Of a stretch of 64,000 bases of DNA, positions 17,809 to 27,872 are shown piece by piece (the stretch's first letter is position 1; each line of letters opens with the position of its first letter). The position numbers and the translations under genes were made by a program. This DNA is from Marinomonas sp. MED121. Lineage in GTDB: Bacteria > Pseudomonadota > Gammaproteobacteria > Pseudomonadales > Marinomonadaceae. The stretch lies in contig NZ_CH672432.1 in the NCBI RefSeq assembly GCF_000153025.1, forward strand, positions 291,127 to 355,126. Direction: 5' to 3'. The notes under the pieces are model-generated. The model had not been told where the DNA came from. It did no database searches and was given only the letters and a program-made list of their open reading frames with translations.

Positions 17809-19056
17809 TTAATGGCTAGCAGCCGTTGCACCCATTTCATTTACTTGACGGAACACATCAAACCTATCCATAGAAAACGGCGCAATCAAATCAGGCACTT
17901 TGCCGCCGCTAGCGACTAGTTCTGCCATTGTCTTGCCGCAAATAGGTGTCGACTTGAAGCCCCAAGTCCCCCAACCCGCATCTAGATAGTAATTATCAAC
18001 GGGACTTAACCCCATAATAGGGCTGTAGTCTGATGTCATATCTGTGATACCTGCCCATTGGCGCATAAGTTTCAGATTTGCCATGAAGGGAAACATTTCA
18101 ATAGCACTAGCCAGCAAGCTTTCTTTCAAATCTAAGGTAGAGCGAGTGTTATAAAGTGGATAAGGGTCAGAACCTCCCCCAAAAACAATTTCACCTCGAC
18201 CCGTTTGCTGAACATAGCAATGCAATGCAGAAGAACTAACGAGAGGATCAAGAAATGGTTTAACAGGTTGAGTGACCATAGCTTGCAATGGGTAAGTGGT
18301 AATTGGCATTTTAATGCCCGCCATTGCAGCAACAATTGAGCTATGCCCTGCTACGGCCTGTACAACGCAACCACATTTCACTGTACCGCGATTAGTTTTA
18401 ACGCCAGTAACCTTGTTATTCTCAGTAATAACATCAACGACTTCAGTGAGTTGGTGTAATTCCACGCCTCTTTGTGTGGCACCTTTTGCGTAACCCCAAG
18501 CAACAGCATCATGGCGAGCCGTGGCTCCATCGATATGCCACAAGCCTGCTAAGACGGGCATATCTGCTGGATTCATATTCAGAGTAGGTACAAGTTCTTT
18601 GATTTGCTGCGGATCAATCAGTTCAGTTTTACCACCGAAATGTGTATTCACTTCAGTACGCTGCCTAAAAGATCTTACTGCAGCATCGGTATGAGCAAGT
18701 GTTAGCTGGCCACGAGATGAGTACATGATGTTAAAATCAAACTCATTCGATAGCTGCTTAAATAGATCAACTGACTCGGTATAAAACTTAACCCCTTCAG
18801 AGGTTAGGTAATTAGATCGAATAACCGCCGTGTTTCGCGCTGTATTACCGCCTCCTAAATATCCTTTTTCTAGAATCGCGATATTAGTAATACCGTGGTA
18901 CTTAGCAAGATAATAAGCGGTTGCAACACCATGACCACCACCACCAATAATGACAACGTCATAGTGCTTTTTTAGATCTGTTGGTGTAGGTAAATCCACA
19001 TCATTTTCAAATGGATAATCGTTTTTTAAACCATATTTCAGCAAGGAAAAAGGCAT
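17809..19056 (-). CDS. soxB: Sarcosine oxidase, beta subunit
   Basis: A 415-residue FAD/FMN subunit of the DAO fold. The N-terminal nucleotide motif VVIIGGGGHGVATAYYLAK and LGGGNTARNT are present. The His of GATARHDAVAWGYA is at the position used in the family for covalent FMN attachment. It is the first sox gene, 45 bases after folD, and holds the site of amine oxidation. Confidence 0.95.
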   Translation of the reverse strand: MPFSLLKYGLKNDYPFENDVDLPTPTDLKKHYDVVIIGGGGHGVATAYYLAKYHGITNIAILEKGYLGGGNTARNTAVIRSNYLTSEGVKFYTESVDLFKQLSNEFDFNIMYSSRGQLTLAHTDAAVRSFRQRTEVNTHFGGKTELIDPQQIKELVPTLNMNPADMPVLAGLWHIDGATARHDAVAWGYAKGATQRGVELHQLTEVVDVITENNKVTGVKTNRGTVKCGCVVQAVAGHSSIVAAMAGIKMPITTYPLQAMVTQPVKPFLDPLVSSSALHCYVQQTGRGEIVFGGGSDPYPLYNTRSTLDLKESLLASAIEMFPFMANLKLMRQWAGITDMTSDYSPIMGLSPVDNYYLDAGWGTWGFKSTPICGKTMAELVASGGKVPDLIAPFSMDRFDVFRQVNEMGATAASH

Positions 19057-19101
19057 GAAAAAATCCTCATTAAAGAAAAAATCGAATTAACATCAGTCTT
19101 T

Positions 19102-19965
19102 TTAAACACCTAATTGGTGCTGAGCTGCGGTTAACGTATTTTGCATCAGACAGGCAATCGTCATTGGTCCGACACCACCGGGCACTGGTGTAATCGCTCC
19201 CGCTATGCTTGAGACTTGATCGTAATCAACATCCCCTAACAAACGCCTCTTACCCTCTACCTCAACGGAGTTTATCCCTACATCAATTATCACAGCGCCA
19301 GGCTTAACCCATTCTTTTTTAACAAGAAGCGCTTGGCCCACTGCGGCAACTAGAATGTCAGCATTTCGACAAATTGATTCAATACCTTGAGTTTTAGAGT
19401 GGACTGTCGTCACGGTACAATTAGCTTGTAAAAGCAAACTTGCCATAGGCTTACCGACAATGTTTGAACGACCAATTACCACCGCATTTTTACCTGATAA
19501 ATCATCTATCTCGCGGTTTAGCATGATCATGCAACCCAAAGGTGTACAGGGAATAAGCGACTTTTGACCTGTCACTAGGTTACCAACATTTTGCGGATGG
19601 AAGCCGTCTACATCTTTAGCTGGTGAAATTGCTTCAATGACATGGCTTTCATCTAGATGCTTTGGTAAAGGCAGCTGCACTAAAATGCCATGCACACTGT
19701 CATCCTGATTAAGCTGGCTAATTAGCTTATCCAGTTCTTCTTGACTGGTATCCTTTGCCAAATAATGTTCTGTTGAATTCAAGCCAGCCTGATTGGCTCT
19801 CTTTACTTTATTTCTTACATACACAGCGCTTGCAGGATCTTCACCCACCAGCACAACAGCCAATCCTGGCGTGACCTTCTGGTCTCGTTTAAAAGCAGCA
19901 ACATCGAGGGCTACTTTTTCAACAATGTCATCGGCCAGGGCTTTACCATCAATTCGAACAGTCAT
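19102..19965 (-). CDS. folD: Methylene-THF dehydrogenase / methenyl-THF cyclohydrolase
   Basis: A 287-residue bifunctional enzyme of normal length. The family motifs are [14 protein letters not shown] with the catalytic Lys, [36 protein letters not shown] and [11 protein letters not shown]. It converts 5,10-methylene-THF made by sarcosine oxidase into 10-formyl-THF. It sits between purU and soxB in one leftward operon, so this copy is probably tied to methylamine catabolism in addition to, or instead of, general folate metabolism. Confidence 0.97.
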   Translation of the reverse strand: MTVRIDGKALADDIVEKVALDVAAFKRDQKVTPGLAVVLVGEDPASAVYVRNKVKRANQAGLNSTEHYLAKDTSQEELDKLISQLNQDDSVHGILVQLPLPKHLDESHVIEAISPAKDVDGFHPQNVGNLVTGQKSLIPCTPLGCMIMLNREIDDLSGKNAVVIGRSNIVGKPMASLLLQANCTVTTVHSKTQGIESICRNADILVAAVGQALLVKKEWVKPGAVIIDVGINSVEVEGKRRLLGDVDYDQVSSIAGAITPVPGGVGPMTIACLMQNTLTAAQHQLGV

Positions 19966-19983
19966 AACACCTACTCCACACGC

Positions 19984-20838
19984 CTATTTGAAAACAATAG
20001 ATTTATTGCCATACATGAAAACACGATGCTCAAGATGCATTCTTACCGCATTAGCTAGTGCAACCGTTTCTGTATCACGACCCACAGCCACAAGACGCTC
20101 TGGTGAATAAGTATGATCAACTGGCTGGACAGACTGTTCGATGATTGGGCCTTCATCTAGATCTGATGTGACATAGTGTGCCGTCGCACCAATAAGCTTA
20201 ACGCCACGCTCATGTGCTTGGTGATAAGGTTTAGCACCTTTAAAGCCAGGTAAGAAAGAATGGTGGATATTGATCGCTTTACCATTAAGTTCTTTACAAA
20301 GAGAATCTGACAAAATCTGCATGTATCGAGCGAGCACAACTAGGTCAGTCTCTGTTTCAGAAATAATGTCTAATAAAGCCGCTTCTTGCTTCGCCTTATT
20401 CTCTTTATTAACAGGTAAATGAACAAATCGAATACCCTCACGCTCAGCCATAGGTCTCAAGTCTTTATGGTTTGATACTATCGCCGTAATTTCCATTGGC
20501 AGCTCGCCTTTACGGTGGCGATATAAAAGATCGTCCAAGCAGTGGTCAAATTTACTCACCATGATCAGTACTTTTACTGGCTCATCATTACCGACAATCT
20601 CCCAATCCATATTGAATCGAGAAACCCGCTCATTAAAACCATCTCGGATTGATGCAATCGTGTTGTCCTCACCTTCAATTCGACAAACAGCGCGCATATA
20701 AAAATGCTGACTATCTTCATCGTCAAACTGATGCATTTCAGCAATGTAACAACCTTGATCTGCTAAGTAAGTTGAAACCGCAGCGACAATCCCGCTAGCG
20801 GCATCACAAGATGCTTTTAATACGAACTCTTTAGCCAC
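19984..20838 (-). CDS. purU: Formyltetrahydrofolate deformylase
   Basis: A 284-residue enzyme with an N-terminal ACT domain (about residues 5-80) and a C-terminal formyltransferase-fold domain with the active-site region INIHHSFLPGFKGAKPYHQA and the Asp of DLDEGPIIEQ. It hydrolyses 10-formyl-THF to formate and THF. As first gene of the purU-folD-soxBDAG operon it regenerates THF from the C1 units released by sarcosine oxidase. Confidence 0.96.
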   Translation of the reverse strand: MAKEFVLKASCDAASGIVAAVSTYLADQGCYIAEMHQFDDEDSQHFYMRAVCRIEGEDNTIASIRDGFNERVSRFNMDWEIVGNDEPVKVLIMVSKFDHCLDDLLYRHRKGELPMEITAIVSNHKDLRPMAEREGIRFVHLPVNKENKAKQEAALLDIISETETDLVVLARYMQILSDSLCKELNGKAINIHHSFLPGFKGAKPYHQAHERGVKLIGATAHYVTSDLDEGPIIEQSVQPVDHTYSPERLVAVGRDTETVALANAVRMHLEHRVFMYGNKSIVFK

Positions 20839-20865
20839 AACAATATCCCCACATATAAATCATTT

Positions 20866-20926
20866 ATTCAAATATGAATTTAAAAACACATAAATCATGC
20901 TTTTCAACGCTATTGAATTCAAATAT
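20866..20926. promoter_or_regulatory. Candidate regulator-binding repeats between purU and the IclR gene
   Basis: The 10-base word ATTCAAATAT occurs at 20866-20875 (within the palindrome ATTCA-AATA-TGAAT) and again at 20917-20926, with a partial third copy (ATCAAATAT) next to the IclR gene start. The divergent region is short, so these repeats are reasonable operator candidates for the IclR protein acting on both sides. This is inferred from repetition and position. Confidence 0.4.
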
Positions 20927-21025
20927 ATTTAAATAAATCATTTTTGAAAGTAAAAACATTAAAAATGGCATAAAATGCACAAAGTAATTTATATATGAAA
21001 ACTTTGATCAAATATGGAATTAACT

Positions 21026-21781
21026 ATGAGTAATAGCCCTGAATATCACGTACCAGCATTATCTCGAGGACTACAGATCATTGAGATGTTTAATAGAGAG
21101 AAAAGAGTATTAAATACACAAGATTTTGCTGAGCACCTTGGTGTTAGTGCTTCCTCAACCTATCGTATAGTGCAAACACTGTTAGATATGGGCTATTTAA
21201 AGAAAGTAACAAGAAATGCCTATGAACTAGGACCACAAGTTGTCTCCCGTGGCTTTGCGTTTTTAGCAGGTAGAGACTTAGTTGATATCGCATCACCTTA
21301 TATCAACGAACTGAGAGACAATGCCTCCATTTCTTGCCACCTAGGTATTCGTGATGGTTTAGAAACTATATATATTTATCGTGCTCAGGCGTCCCAGCGC
21401 TTATCGGTTAATATTCCTCTTGGCTCAAGATTACCTTGTCATACCAATGCAATGGGACGTGTTTTATTGCAACAGCTTAGTGATATTGAACTAAATGCTA
21501 TGTATCAAACACTTCAGCTTGATATTTACCCAGGGCCGCATCCACAATCCCTACCAGAGCTTAAAAAGCTTTTAAAAGAAGAATGGGGGCGAGGCTTCTC
21601 AAGCAACCGCTCTGATAATGCCACAGCCATTGCAGCACCTATTACCAATTACCTCGGTCAAACAATAGCGGCAATTAACATCTCAGGTGCTGATCAAATC
21701 ATGAACAACCAAGAACAATTTGAAAATGCCAAAGAACAATTACTCGCAACAGCTAGCGCCATTTCAAGGTTAGCGTCTTAG
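21026..21781 (+). CDS. IclR-family transcriptional regulator
   Basis: A 251-residue regulator with an N-terminal winged helix (LSRGLQIIEMFN, then VSASSTYRIVQTLLDMGYLKK) and a C-terminal IclR effector domain. The ATG at 21026 has GGA at suitable distance; an in-frame ATG at 21014 is possible. It is divergent from purU-folD-soxBDAG and most likely controls that operon in response to a methylamine catabolite. Confidence 0.9.
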   Translation: MSNSPEYHVPALSRGLQIIEMFNREKRVLNTQDFAEHLGVSASSTYRIVQTLLDMGYLKKVTRNAYELGPQVVSRGFAFLAGRDLVDIASPYINELRDNASISCHLGIRDGLETIYIYRAQASQRLSVNIPLGSRLPCHTNAMGRVLLQQLSDIELNAMYQTLQLDIYPGPHPQSLPELKKLLKEEWGRGFSSNRSDNATAIAAPITNYLGQTIAAINISGADQIMNNQEQFENAKEQLLATASAISRLAS

Positions 21782-21824
21782 CGCTTTCCTTATCAGCCAT
21801 TTTCCATGCATTCTTAAAACAAAA

Positions 21825-21852
21825 AATCCCAGTGCATAACACTGGGATTAAT
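21825..21852. terminator. Bidirectional terminator
   Basis: AATCCCAGTG / CACTGGGATT hairpin preceded by an A run. It lies between the converging IclR and Ldh_2 genes and can serve both. Confidence 0.8.
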
Positions 21853-21911
21853 AAATCACGTAAAAGCGATATTAGATTACTTAAAAAGAGATGTTAAGTC
21901 GTTTGAAAGCG

Positions 21912-22910
21912 CTATTTAGATGCTAAATCAAGTACGGTATCCCAAAGCACTTTGCTAATAGCGACTTCAGAAACGACCTCTTTGTTAGAGCCTGGCAATC
22001 TGGCATTTGGCTGGCTACTTACCGCTTCTTCTAGTGTTTCTAGTCTATCCCAGAACGCATCACCTGAATAAACAGTAGGGTCTAATAAAAAGTAAAATTG
22101 GCCAAGATCATGTGGACCACCCTCAGCAGCTTTAAGCGGCGGCGTATTCACACTATTGTTTGATCCAGTTACAGCCGCGGCAAAAATCTCTGCCATCAAA
22201 CCAAAGCCATATCCTTTGTAGCCACCCGCTGAAACAAGCGAACCTTCAAGGCCTGCTACCGGATCATCCGTTGGCTCGCCATTTTTATCGACAGCCCAAC
22301 CAAAAGGTATTTTCTCACCAGCAGCTGCAGCGATACGTATTTTACCAATCGCTATCGCACTGGTCGATTGATCAAATTTAAAGGATATACCGCCATCTTT
22401 TGCTGGAACGGCCATTGAGATAGGGTTAGTGCCTAATACTGCTTTTGAACCGCCTGGTGGCGACACACATGCTGGCGCATTCGTCATACCAACCGCGATT
22501 AAACCCGCATTAGCAATTTGCTCAGTAAAATAACCCATTGATGTGCATGTGTGTGAATGTCTGATGGCTAATGAAGCGATGCCATTTTCTTTCGCCACTG
22601 AAATAGCTTTTTCAAAACCTTTTGCGAATGCCGCTTGCGCAAAGCCAAGTTGTGCATCTACTTCAATCGCAGAAGATTTTGGTTGACTGACAATCGGGTC
22701 TACATCCCCTTTCACTCTACCTGTTTTAAGTTGAGTGCAATAACTCTCTAAATAGAAAAGACCGCAAATCATGTTACCCACAGACTCTGCTTGTCTTACT
22801 GCTTTAGCCACTTCAACGGCAACCCAGTTTGCTGCACCATGGGCGATTAAAGCTTGCGCTGTTTTCTGCTCAATTTCGTCTAGCGGTATAATTATTTTTT
22901 CTTCAGCCAT
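21912..22910 (-). CDS. Ldh_2 (malate/lactate/ureidoglycolate-type) dehydrogenase
   Basis: A 332-residue NAD(P)-dependent oxidoreductase of the Ldh_2 family, different in fold from classic lactate dehydrogenase. Seen are the catalytic-His region IRHSHTCTSMGYF, the VSPPGGSKAVLGTNPIS segment and YKGYGFGLMAEI near the C terminus. Members reduce 2-oxo or cyclic imino acids (malate, lactate, ureidoglycolate, piperideine-2-carboxylate); the substrate cannot be chosen here. It converges with the sarcosine-region IclR gene and stands alone. Confidence 0.88.
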   Translation of the reverse strand: MAEEKIIIPLDEIEQKTAQALIAHGAANWVAVEVAKAVRQAESVGNMICGLFYLESYCTQLKTGRVKGDVDPIVSQPKSSAIEVDAQLGFAQAAFAKGFEKAISVAKENGIASLAIRHSHTCTSMGYFTEQIANAGLIAVGMTNAPACVSPPGGSKAVLGTNPISMAVPAKDGGISFKFDQSTSAIAIGKIRIAAAAGEKIPFGWAVDKNGEPTDDPVAGLEGSLVSAGGYKGYGFGLMAEIFAAAVTGSNNSVNTPPLKAAEGGPHDLGQFYFLLDPTVYSGDAFWDRLETLEEAVSSQPNARLPGSNKEVVSEVAISKVLWDTVLDLASK

Positions 22911-23480
22911 CTGTGCCTCGATTTTAAATAGTGTTCTAAAAAGTCTTTGCTAAGCAAAAAATTAGCGAGTTTAATCAATCGATTTAATAGGAAAGCTTGC
23001 AGTCTTATCAAATAAGAAAGTTTTATAGCGTCATAAGTATCTCTAGAAAGTAAATTCGTTTTCTCACTTCTTCATTTATAAGTTGGTTATCAACCCCTTA
23101 CTAAAGGGCCATGGGCTCAAATGCGTGAGTTAAACAGGCAAGTAAAACCTAATGATGTGAAAAATTAAAACGGCAACGAATATTTAGATACAAAGATTCA
23201 TTTTATATATAAATATTGTACGCCTTCTATACGACTCTCATTTTTGTTTGAACCAGTTTAAAACACCGCTTAAACCTGAAAGATTGTCTACTAAAACACC
23301 AATGAAAAATCTGACCTAAAGGTCAGTAATATCAAGACTTTCGTAAACTTATAAGCTAACTCATTAATTCTATAAATAAGTTAAATAAAATTTTAAATTT
23401 TCTTCAAAATGACTCTATCGCATGAGGCTAACAAGTATTAGAATCTGCGCAAATCCCCTATCCCTAACAAAGGATCTCTC
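22911..23480. other. Intergenic region between divergent genes
   Basis: About 570 bases. No gene is seen. It includes the palindrome at 23312-23325, listed separately, 155 bases before the PRPP-synthetase-like gene. The rest is AT-rich without recognisable structure. Confidence 0.5.
23312..23325. promoter_or_regulatory. Palindrome TGACCTAAAGGTCA
   Basis: A perfect 14-base palindrome in the upstream region of the PRPP-synthetase-like gene. Near copies occur at 48694-48707 and 55294-55307, also in gene-free DNA, so it may be the site of a dimeric regulator. Confidence 0.4.
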
Positions 23481-24695
23481 ATGACTTTGTCGACAAACCA
23501 GTCATCTAATGTCGTAGTAGTAAGTAACTCTTCTGATAACCCTTTTGCTATTGATGTCGCCTACGCTATGGGCCAACATGATGACATCGCTGATATCATC
23601 AGCATGAAACAATTCATGAACTCAGAGTTTTGCCCACGCTTCATTTCGGATGAATCAGATTTTGAAAATATAGGTCGTAAGTTAAAAGGCAAAGCGGTTG
23701 TTATTGTCAGTACAGGTAGCCTTGTTAAAAGCCGTCAAGAATTAGCAATGACCAACTTAATCATTGCAAGAGCGGCAAAAGAAAATGGCGCTGAGCGCGT
23801 TATTTTGGTTGAGCCAGATTTATTTTATAGCGCACAGGATCGTGGTGCATCGAAAGACTTAGGGGAAACAAGCTTCGATCGTGATATTAACGATGTTAAA
23901 AAGTTTGATGGTCAGCCTTTCACTGCCAAACTATATGCTCAAATGCTAAAACTTTCTGGTGTGGATACCGTGATGACGATCCATAACCACTCAGACTCAG
24001 TTCAGAAGATCTTCACTGAAGTCTTTGATGGTGATTTTCACAACTTAATTCCTTACGAAATTTATTCTCACTACCTACTTAATTCCAACATTTTGGATTA
24101 TGGGGAAGATGGTGAAGGACTCGTACTTTGTGCTCCAGATAAAGGCGCTCGCAGCTTCGTACAAAAAATGTTCAACACATTAGGCCTTAGCAAAGCGAAG
24201 TTTATTATGCTTGATAAAGAGCGTACTGCTGAGCGTAAAGTTGAAATCACGCTTCATAAAGAAAGTGAACACACATTTGATGGCTTAGATGGCGCTAGCA
24301 TTATCTTGTTTGATGACATGGTACGTACAGGTTCTACCGTTGTTAAATCTTGCCAGTTCTTACAAAAAATCAATCCAGAACGTATGGTATTTGCGGTTTC
24401 TCACTTCTATGCAAGTGACGAAGGTCGTCAAAAAATGGCTCACCCTGCACTCGGTGAAATCCTAACCCTTAATACATTACCTACTATTCTTAACCGTGAT
24501 GTTCAAGGACGTCTACGTAAGAAGATGGTCGTACTTAAAGTAGAAAAATGGTTAGCGCAAGAACTATGTAACATTCTTGATTTACCACAAAGCCACGAGC
24601 AAAACCCTTACAAGATTGATATGTCTTCTAAGAACCCTCGCTTTAAACGCAAAATTTGGTTTAGTGAAGAACTTCACGAATTAAAGAAAAAATAA
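23481..24695 (+). CDS. Ribose-phosphate pyrophosphokinase-like protein
   Basis: A 404-residue protein related to PRPP synthetase. It shows the phosphoribosyltransferase-type binding loop ILFDDMVRTGSTV and an N-terminal half with the second domain of the Prs fold. The usual Prs is about 315 residues and has a conserved flexible-loop and PRPP motif; this is longer and diverged, so it may be a paralogue with another role rather than the housekeeping enzyme. It ends in a strong terminator. Confidence 0.75.
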   Translation: MTLSTNQSSNVVVVSNSSDNPFAIDVAYAMGQHDDIADIISMKQFMNSEFCPRFISDESDFENIGRKLKGKAVVIVSTGSLVKSRQELAMTNLIIARAAKENGAERVILVEPDLFYSAQDRGASKDLGETSFDRDINDVKKFDGQPFTAKLYAQMLKLSGVDTVMTIHNHSDSVQKIFTEVFDGDFHNLIPYEIYSHYLLNSNILDYGEDGEGLVLCAPDKGARSFVQKMFNTLGLSKAKFIMLDKERTAERKVEITLHKESEHTFDGLDGASIILFDDMVRTGSTVVKSCQFLQKINPERMVFAVSHFYASDEGRQKMAHPALGEILTLNTLPTILNRDVQGRLRKKMVVLKVEKWLAQELCNILDLPQSHEQNPYKIDMSSKNPRFKRKIWFSEELHELKKK

Positions 24696-24762
24696 GATGA
24701 GTGCTGAGTCTTCATAGACTTAGCGCCTCAACAAAATAGTGCCTCAAAATAGCGCCTCAAAT

Positions 24763-24801
24763 AAAAAAGCCCCATCAAAGCTAACTTGATGGGGCTTTTT
24801 T
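24763..24801 (+). terminator. Rho-independent terminator
   Basis: AAAAAAGCCCCATCAA / TTGATGGGGCTTTTTT hairpin with flanking A and T runs, between the PRPP-synthetase-like gene and the leftward GST gene. It works for both. Just before it AATAGYGCCTCAA is tandemly repeated (about 24720-24760). Confidence 0.88.
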
Positions 24802-24835
24802 CAAAGCACTAGATACACTCTTTACTCGTTCAGAG

Positions 24836-25444
24836 CTAGCCAAGGGCCGCCGCTTTTATATAAGCCGGACGTGTTTGAACCTTATCAAGGTAAGATTTTG
24901 TATGAGTAAAACCATCAAGCAAACCTAAGCTCGCTGAAATTTCTAACATAATCGTCATCATGATATCTGCGCCGGTGAATTCATGGCCCGCGAAATAATC
25001 TCGTTCAGCCAATACTGACTCAATATAACCAAAATCTAACGCAATCTCTTTGGCAATATAACCATCCATAGCTTGATTACCTGCTCTTTCCTCTAGCCCC
25101 ATAAATAACTTGCACATAACAGGTAAGGCTAATGAGCCTTCAGCAAAATGAGACCACTCTAAATACTGATAATATGCCTTAGTGTCTTTGTTAGGCCTTA
25201 ATCGCCCTTCACTATCTTGATCAAGAATGTATTCAAATACAGTGCTCGATTCACATAAGGTAATTTCACCATCCTGAACGATAGGTGCTTTTGCCAAAGG
25301 GTGAATGGCTTTTAAGCTAGCTGGCGCCAAACGCGTGACAGGATCTCGTTCATGATCAATGCGTTCATATGGCATACCTAGCTCTTCAAGTAGCCAAAGA
25401 ACACGCTTAGAGCGAGACTGGTTTAAATGGTGCACAACTAACAT
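24836..25444 (-). CDS. Glutathione S-transferase family protein
   Basis: A 202-residue protein. The N-terminal thioredoxin-like GST domain is seen in VHHLNQSRSKRVLWLLEELG, with the cis-Pro of AKAPIVQDG and the glutathione-contacting ES of LCESSTVFEYIL. The C-terminal helical domain carries the family motif GHEFTGADIMMT. Probable role: glutathione conjugation or peroxide detoxification. The substrate is unknown and it stands alone. Confidence 0.9.
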   Translation of the reverse strand: MLVVHHLNQSRSKRVLWLLEELGMPYERIDHERDPVTRLAPASLKAIHPLAKAPIVQDGEITLCESSTVFEYILDQDSEGRLRPNKDTKAYYQYLEWSHFAEGSLALPVMCKLFMGLEERAGNQAMDGYIAKEIALDFGYIESVLAERDYFAGHEFTGADIMMTIMLEISASLGLLDGFTHTKSYLDKVQTRPAYIKAAALG

Positions 25445-25660
25445 ATTAGGTCCTTTTAAATGACTTTTTAATTGAATTTCAAATACAGATAATCAGGGCA
25501 GTTCAGCTTAATTCAATCCTTGAAAAGTATCTTTAACCTTAGACTGGGAGGATGGAACACATCATTGAACGTTATGATATAAATAAATGAGAAAACTGAG
25601 AAAACTTAGCTTAGAAAGTTTTTAAATGCGCTTTAAGCCAGAAAAGACATCAAATATGAA

Positions 25661-26440
25661 TTAATCATCAAGCCCGTATTTTTGCTGTAACCCTAAGTAT
25701 TCAGATGTTGATTTAAAGGCTTTCATGGCATCCGAAAAAGTTTTAGCCAAGGCGCCATGACTTTTAGCCTTACCAAATACAAGATAGTGCTCTCGCCCCT
25801 CGGTAAGATAGGGTTTTAAAAACACCACTTCATCTTCAACACCAATACGTTTCGCATGATAGCCAATATCACCAACATGGCCGATTGCCATATCCATGCG
25901 CCCTGCTAACAGCATCTTTAAAAGATTTTCTTCATTTTCGGCAATACTCACTTTATTAAGTGATGTCATTTCATCAAACCTTTCTTGATAAGAGAATCCC
26001 AGCACAGTGCCAATCGAATAAGGCATTAATGAACTGAGCTCACCCGAAAAATGAATATCATCGATATACTTTTTCTCTATAATAAATCCAACTGTGGCTT
26101 TTGAAAGAACGTTTCCTTCATAAAAATAGCCAAATGCTTCACGCTCACTCGTCTTCCCCATATAGGTAATAGCATCGGCGTCACCTTTTTTAATCATTTC
26201 AATGGCTCGATTCCAAGGAAGGCTTTCAAAGGTCACTTTAAGGGGGATGGCGTCGGCTACTTTTTGTATTAGCTCGATATGAAAACCTGTCAGCTCACCC
26301 TCTACAAACATTTCATGGGGAGGCCAAGAGCCATCAGGCCTAACGATTAAAAGCTCTTCTGCTGTCTCCTTAGCAAACCCCGTTTGAGCTAAGCAAATCA
26401 TTAAAATCAGACAGAGTTTTTGAAGGTAGCGAGTTGCCAT
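25661..26440 (-). CDS. Periplasmic substrate-binding protein (SBP family 3)
   Basis: A 259-residue protein with an N-terminal signal peptide (KLCLILMICLAQTGFA, cleaved near residue 23). The SBP_bac_3 fold follows: GSWPPHEMFVEGELTGFHIELIQ, WNRAIEMIKKGDADAI and a late LAKTFSDAMKAF. There is no ABC permease or ATPase beside it, so it may serve a transporter elsewhere or act as a sensor-type binding protein. GGAAAG lies before the ATG. Confidence 0.85.
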   Translation of the reverse strand: MATRYLQKLCLILMICLAQTGFAKETAEELLIVRPDGSWPPHEMFVEGELTGFHIELIQKVADAIPLKVTFESLPWNRAIEMIKKGDADAITYMGKTSEREAFGYFYEGNVLSKATVGFIIEKKYIDDIHFSGELSSLMPYSIGTVLGFSYQERFDEMTSLNKVSIAENEENLLKMLLAGRMDMAIGHVGDIGYHAKRIGVEDEVVFLKPYLTEGREHYLVFGKAKSHGALAKTFSDAMKAFKSTSEYLGLQQKYGLDD

Positions 26441-26787
26441 TTATCTTTCCATTGTATTACGCGTTTAATTCAGTTTATTGCAATCCGCTCAGAGTAATTC
26501 AACACATATATAAAGTTGAGTAAGGCAGAGACACCCTATTCGATTAGATTGCTTTTTATTTTAGTTTAGCGGATTGAACAAGTATCGGCATCATCCTTAG
26601 CTTAAAACGAACATATCTTCACTTTTCTTCAAGTTAACGCTTAATTATTAATATTTTGTTAAAAGTGTTTAACCATTATCAAGAATAATAAAAATTATAT
26701 GAATAATTTAGTATTTCAATACACACCTGATAAGCCTTTTATCAATAAGTGTGATTAGCCCAAATACGATTATCTGGAGAATTGATT
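26441..26787. other. Intergenic region between divergent genes
   Basis: About 345 AT-rich bases holding the promoters of the binding-protein gene and the enoyl-CoA hydratase gene. No further feature is recognised. Confidence 0.5.
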
Positions 26788-27633
26788 ATGAAATATGAAG
26801 GTTTTCAAACTTTCACAACTGAGCAGAATGAAGGCATTTTGACAGTCACATTTAACTTCGGTTCAGTGAATGTACAAGGTCAAGAAATGCTTGCTGATCT
26901 TAATAGCCTTGCCATGCGATTAGAGCGAGATCGCAACACGAAAGTTGTCGTGTTTCAGTCGGCTAACCCAGAGATTTGGGTTTGTCATTACGACACAGAG
27001 CTACTTAAGGACATGTCTGAAGAAGCCGTGTCTCGAGACGAGGCACAACTATTAGATCTACAAGCAATTTGTGAACGAATCAGTAAGGTGCCACAAGCAA
27101 CCATAGCTAAACTGGAAGGTTTTGCTCGTGGTGGTGGTCATGAGCTTGCCTTAGCGCTAGACATGAGATTTGCTGCCCGCGGTAAATATAAACTTATGCA
27201 GATGGAAGTCGGTATGGGGATTCTACCTTGTGGTGGCGGCACATCTCGTATGGCAAGGCAAGCGGGTTTAGGCAGAGCCCTTGAAATTATCCTAAGCGCT
27301 CGTGACTTTGATGCGAACGAAGCGGAAGCTTACGGCACAATCAACAAAGCCTTTGACGCAGATGAAATCGGTCCATACGTAGATAGCCTCGCCAAGCGTA
27401 TCTCACAATTTCCAGCAGAATCAATCAATGCCTGTAAACAAGCGGTTTATGAATCCATTGATAAGCCGATTGATGAAGCACTTAAAGCCGAAGCTTATTG
27501 GCTGTATCAAGCAACAAGTAAAACAGCCGCGATTAAGCGCTTCACCATTGCAGACGAGCAAGGTCTAGAACACGATATTGAAAACCAACGTAACTGGAAT
27601 GAGCTTGTCATGAAGGTTCAAGAAATTAACTAG
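26788..27633 (+). CDS. Enoyl-CoA hydratase/isomerase family protein
   Basis: A 281-residue crotonase-fold protein. The oxyanion-hole regions are ANPEIWVCHYDTEL and KLEGFARGGGHELALALDM. The Glu positions typical of hydratases are not clearly both present, and MEVGMGILPCGGGTSRM replaces the common PELxLGLxPGxGG, so the reaction is uncertain. The ATG at 26788 follows GGAGA; a TTG six bases earlier is less likely. Confidence 0.85.
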   Translation: MKYEGFQTFTTEQNEGILTVTFNFGSVNVQGQEMLADLNSLAMRLERDRNTKVVVFQSANPEIWVCHYDTELLKDMSEEAVSRDEAQLLDLQAICERISKVPQATIAKLEGFARGGGHELALALDMRFAARGKYKLMQMEVGMGILPCGGGTSRMARQAGLGRALEIILSARDFDANEAEAYGTINKAFDADEIGPYVDSLAKRISQFPAESINACKQAVYESIDKPIDEALKAEAYWLYQATSKTAAIKRFTIADEQGLEHDIENQRNWNELVMKVQEIN

Positions 27634-27872
27634 TTAACGCTCTAGATTGAGCTTTCATATAGATTTTAATCCAGTGAACAAATGTAAGAAGCTCAATCTT
27701 TATGCATTAAATTCTTAAGTTTCTATGAGGCATAGAGAGCAGTTTTTCTATGTCTCTTTTTTCTATTCTAAAAAGTGCGCTAGGAAGAAAATTTAAAGCC
27801 CTTAATAGTACAGACTCAGTTTAATGGACAGAAACTGACCTTGTTGTGTAACTGAATTAGGCGAACAATTTG

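Noticed and set aside
19793..20110. Rightward open frame across folD and purU
   Set aside because: It is antisense to two genes with full sets of conserved motifs.
24720..24761. Tandem GCCTCAA words as a CRISPR-like or satellite repeat
   Set aside because: Only two or three short imperfect copies next to a terminator; no spacers or array structure.
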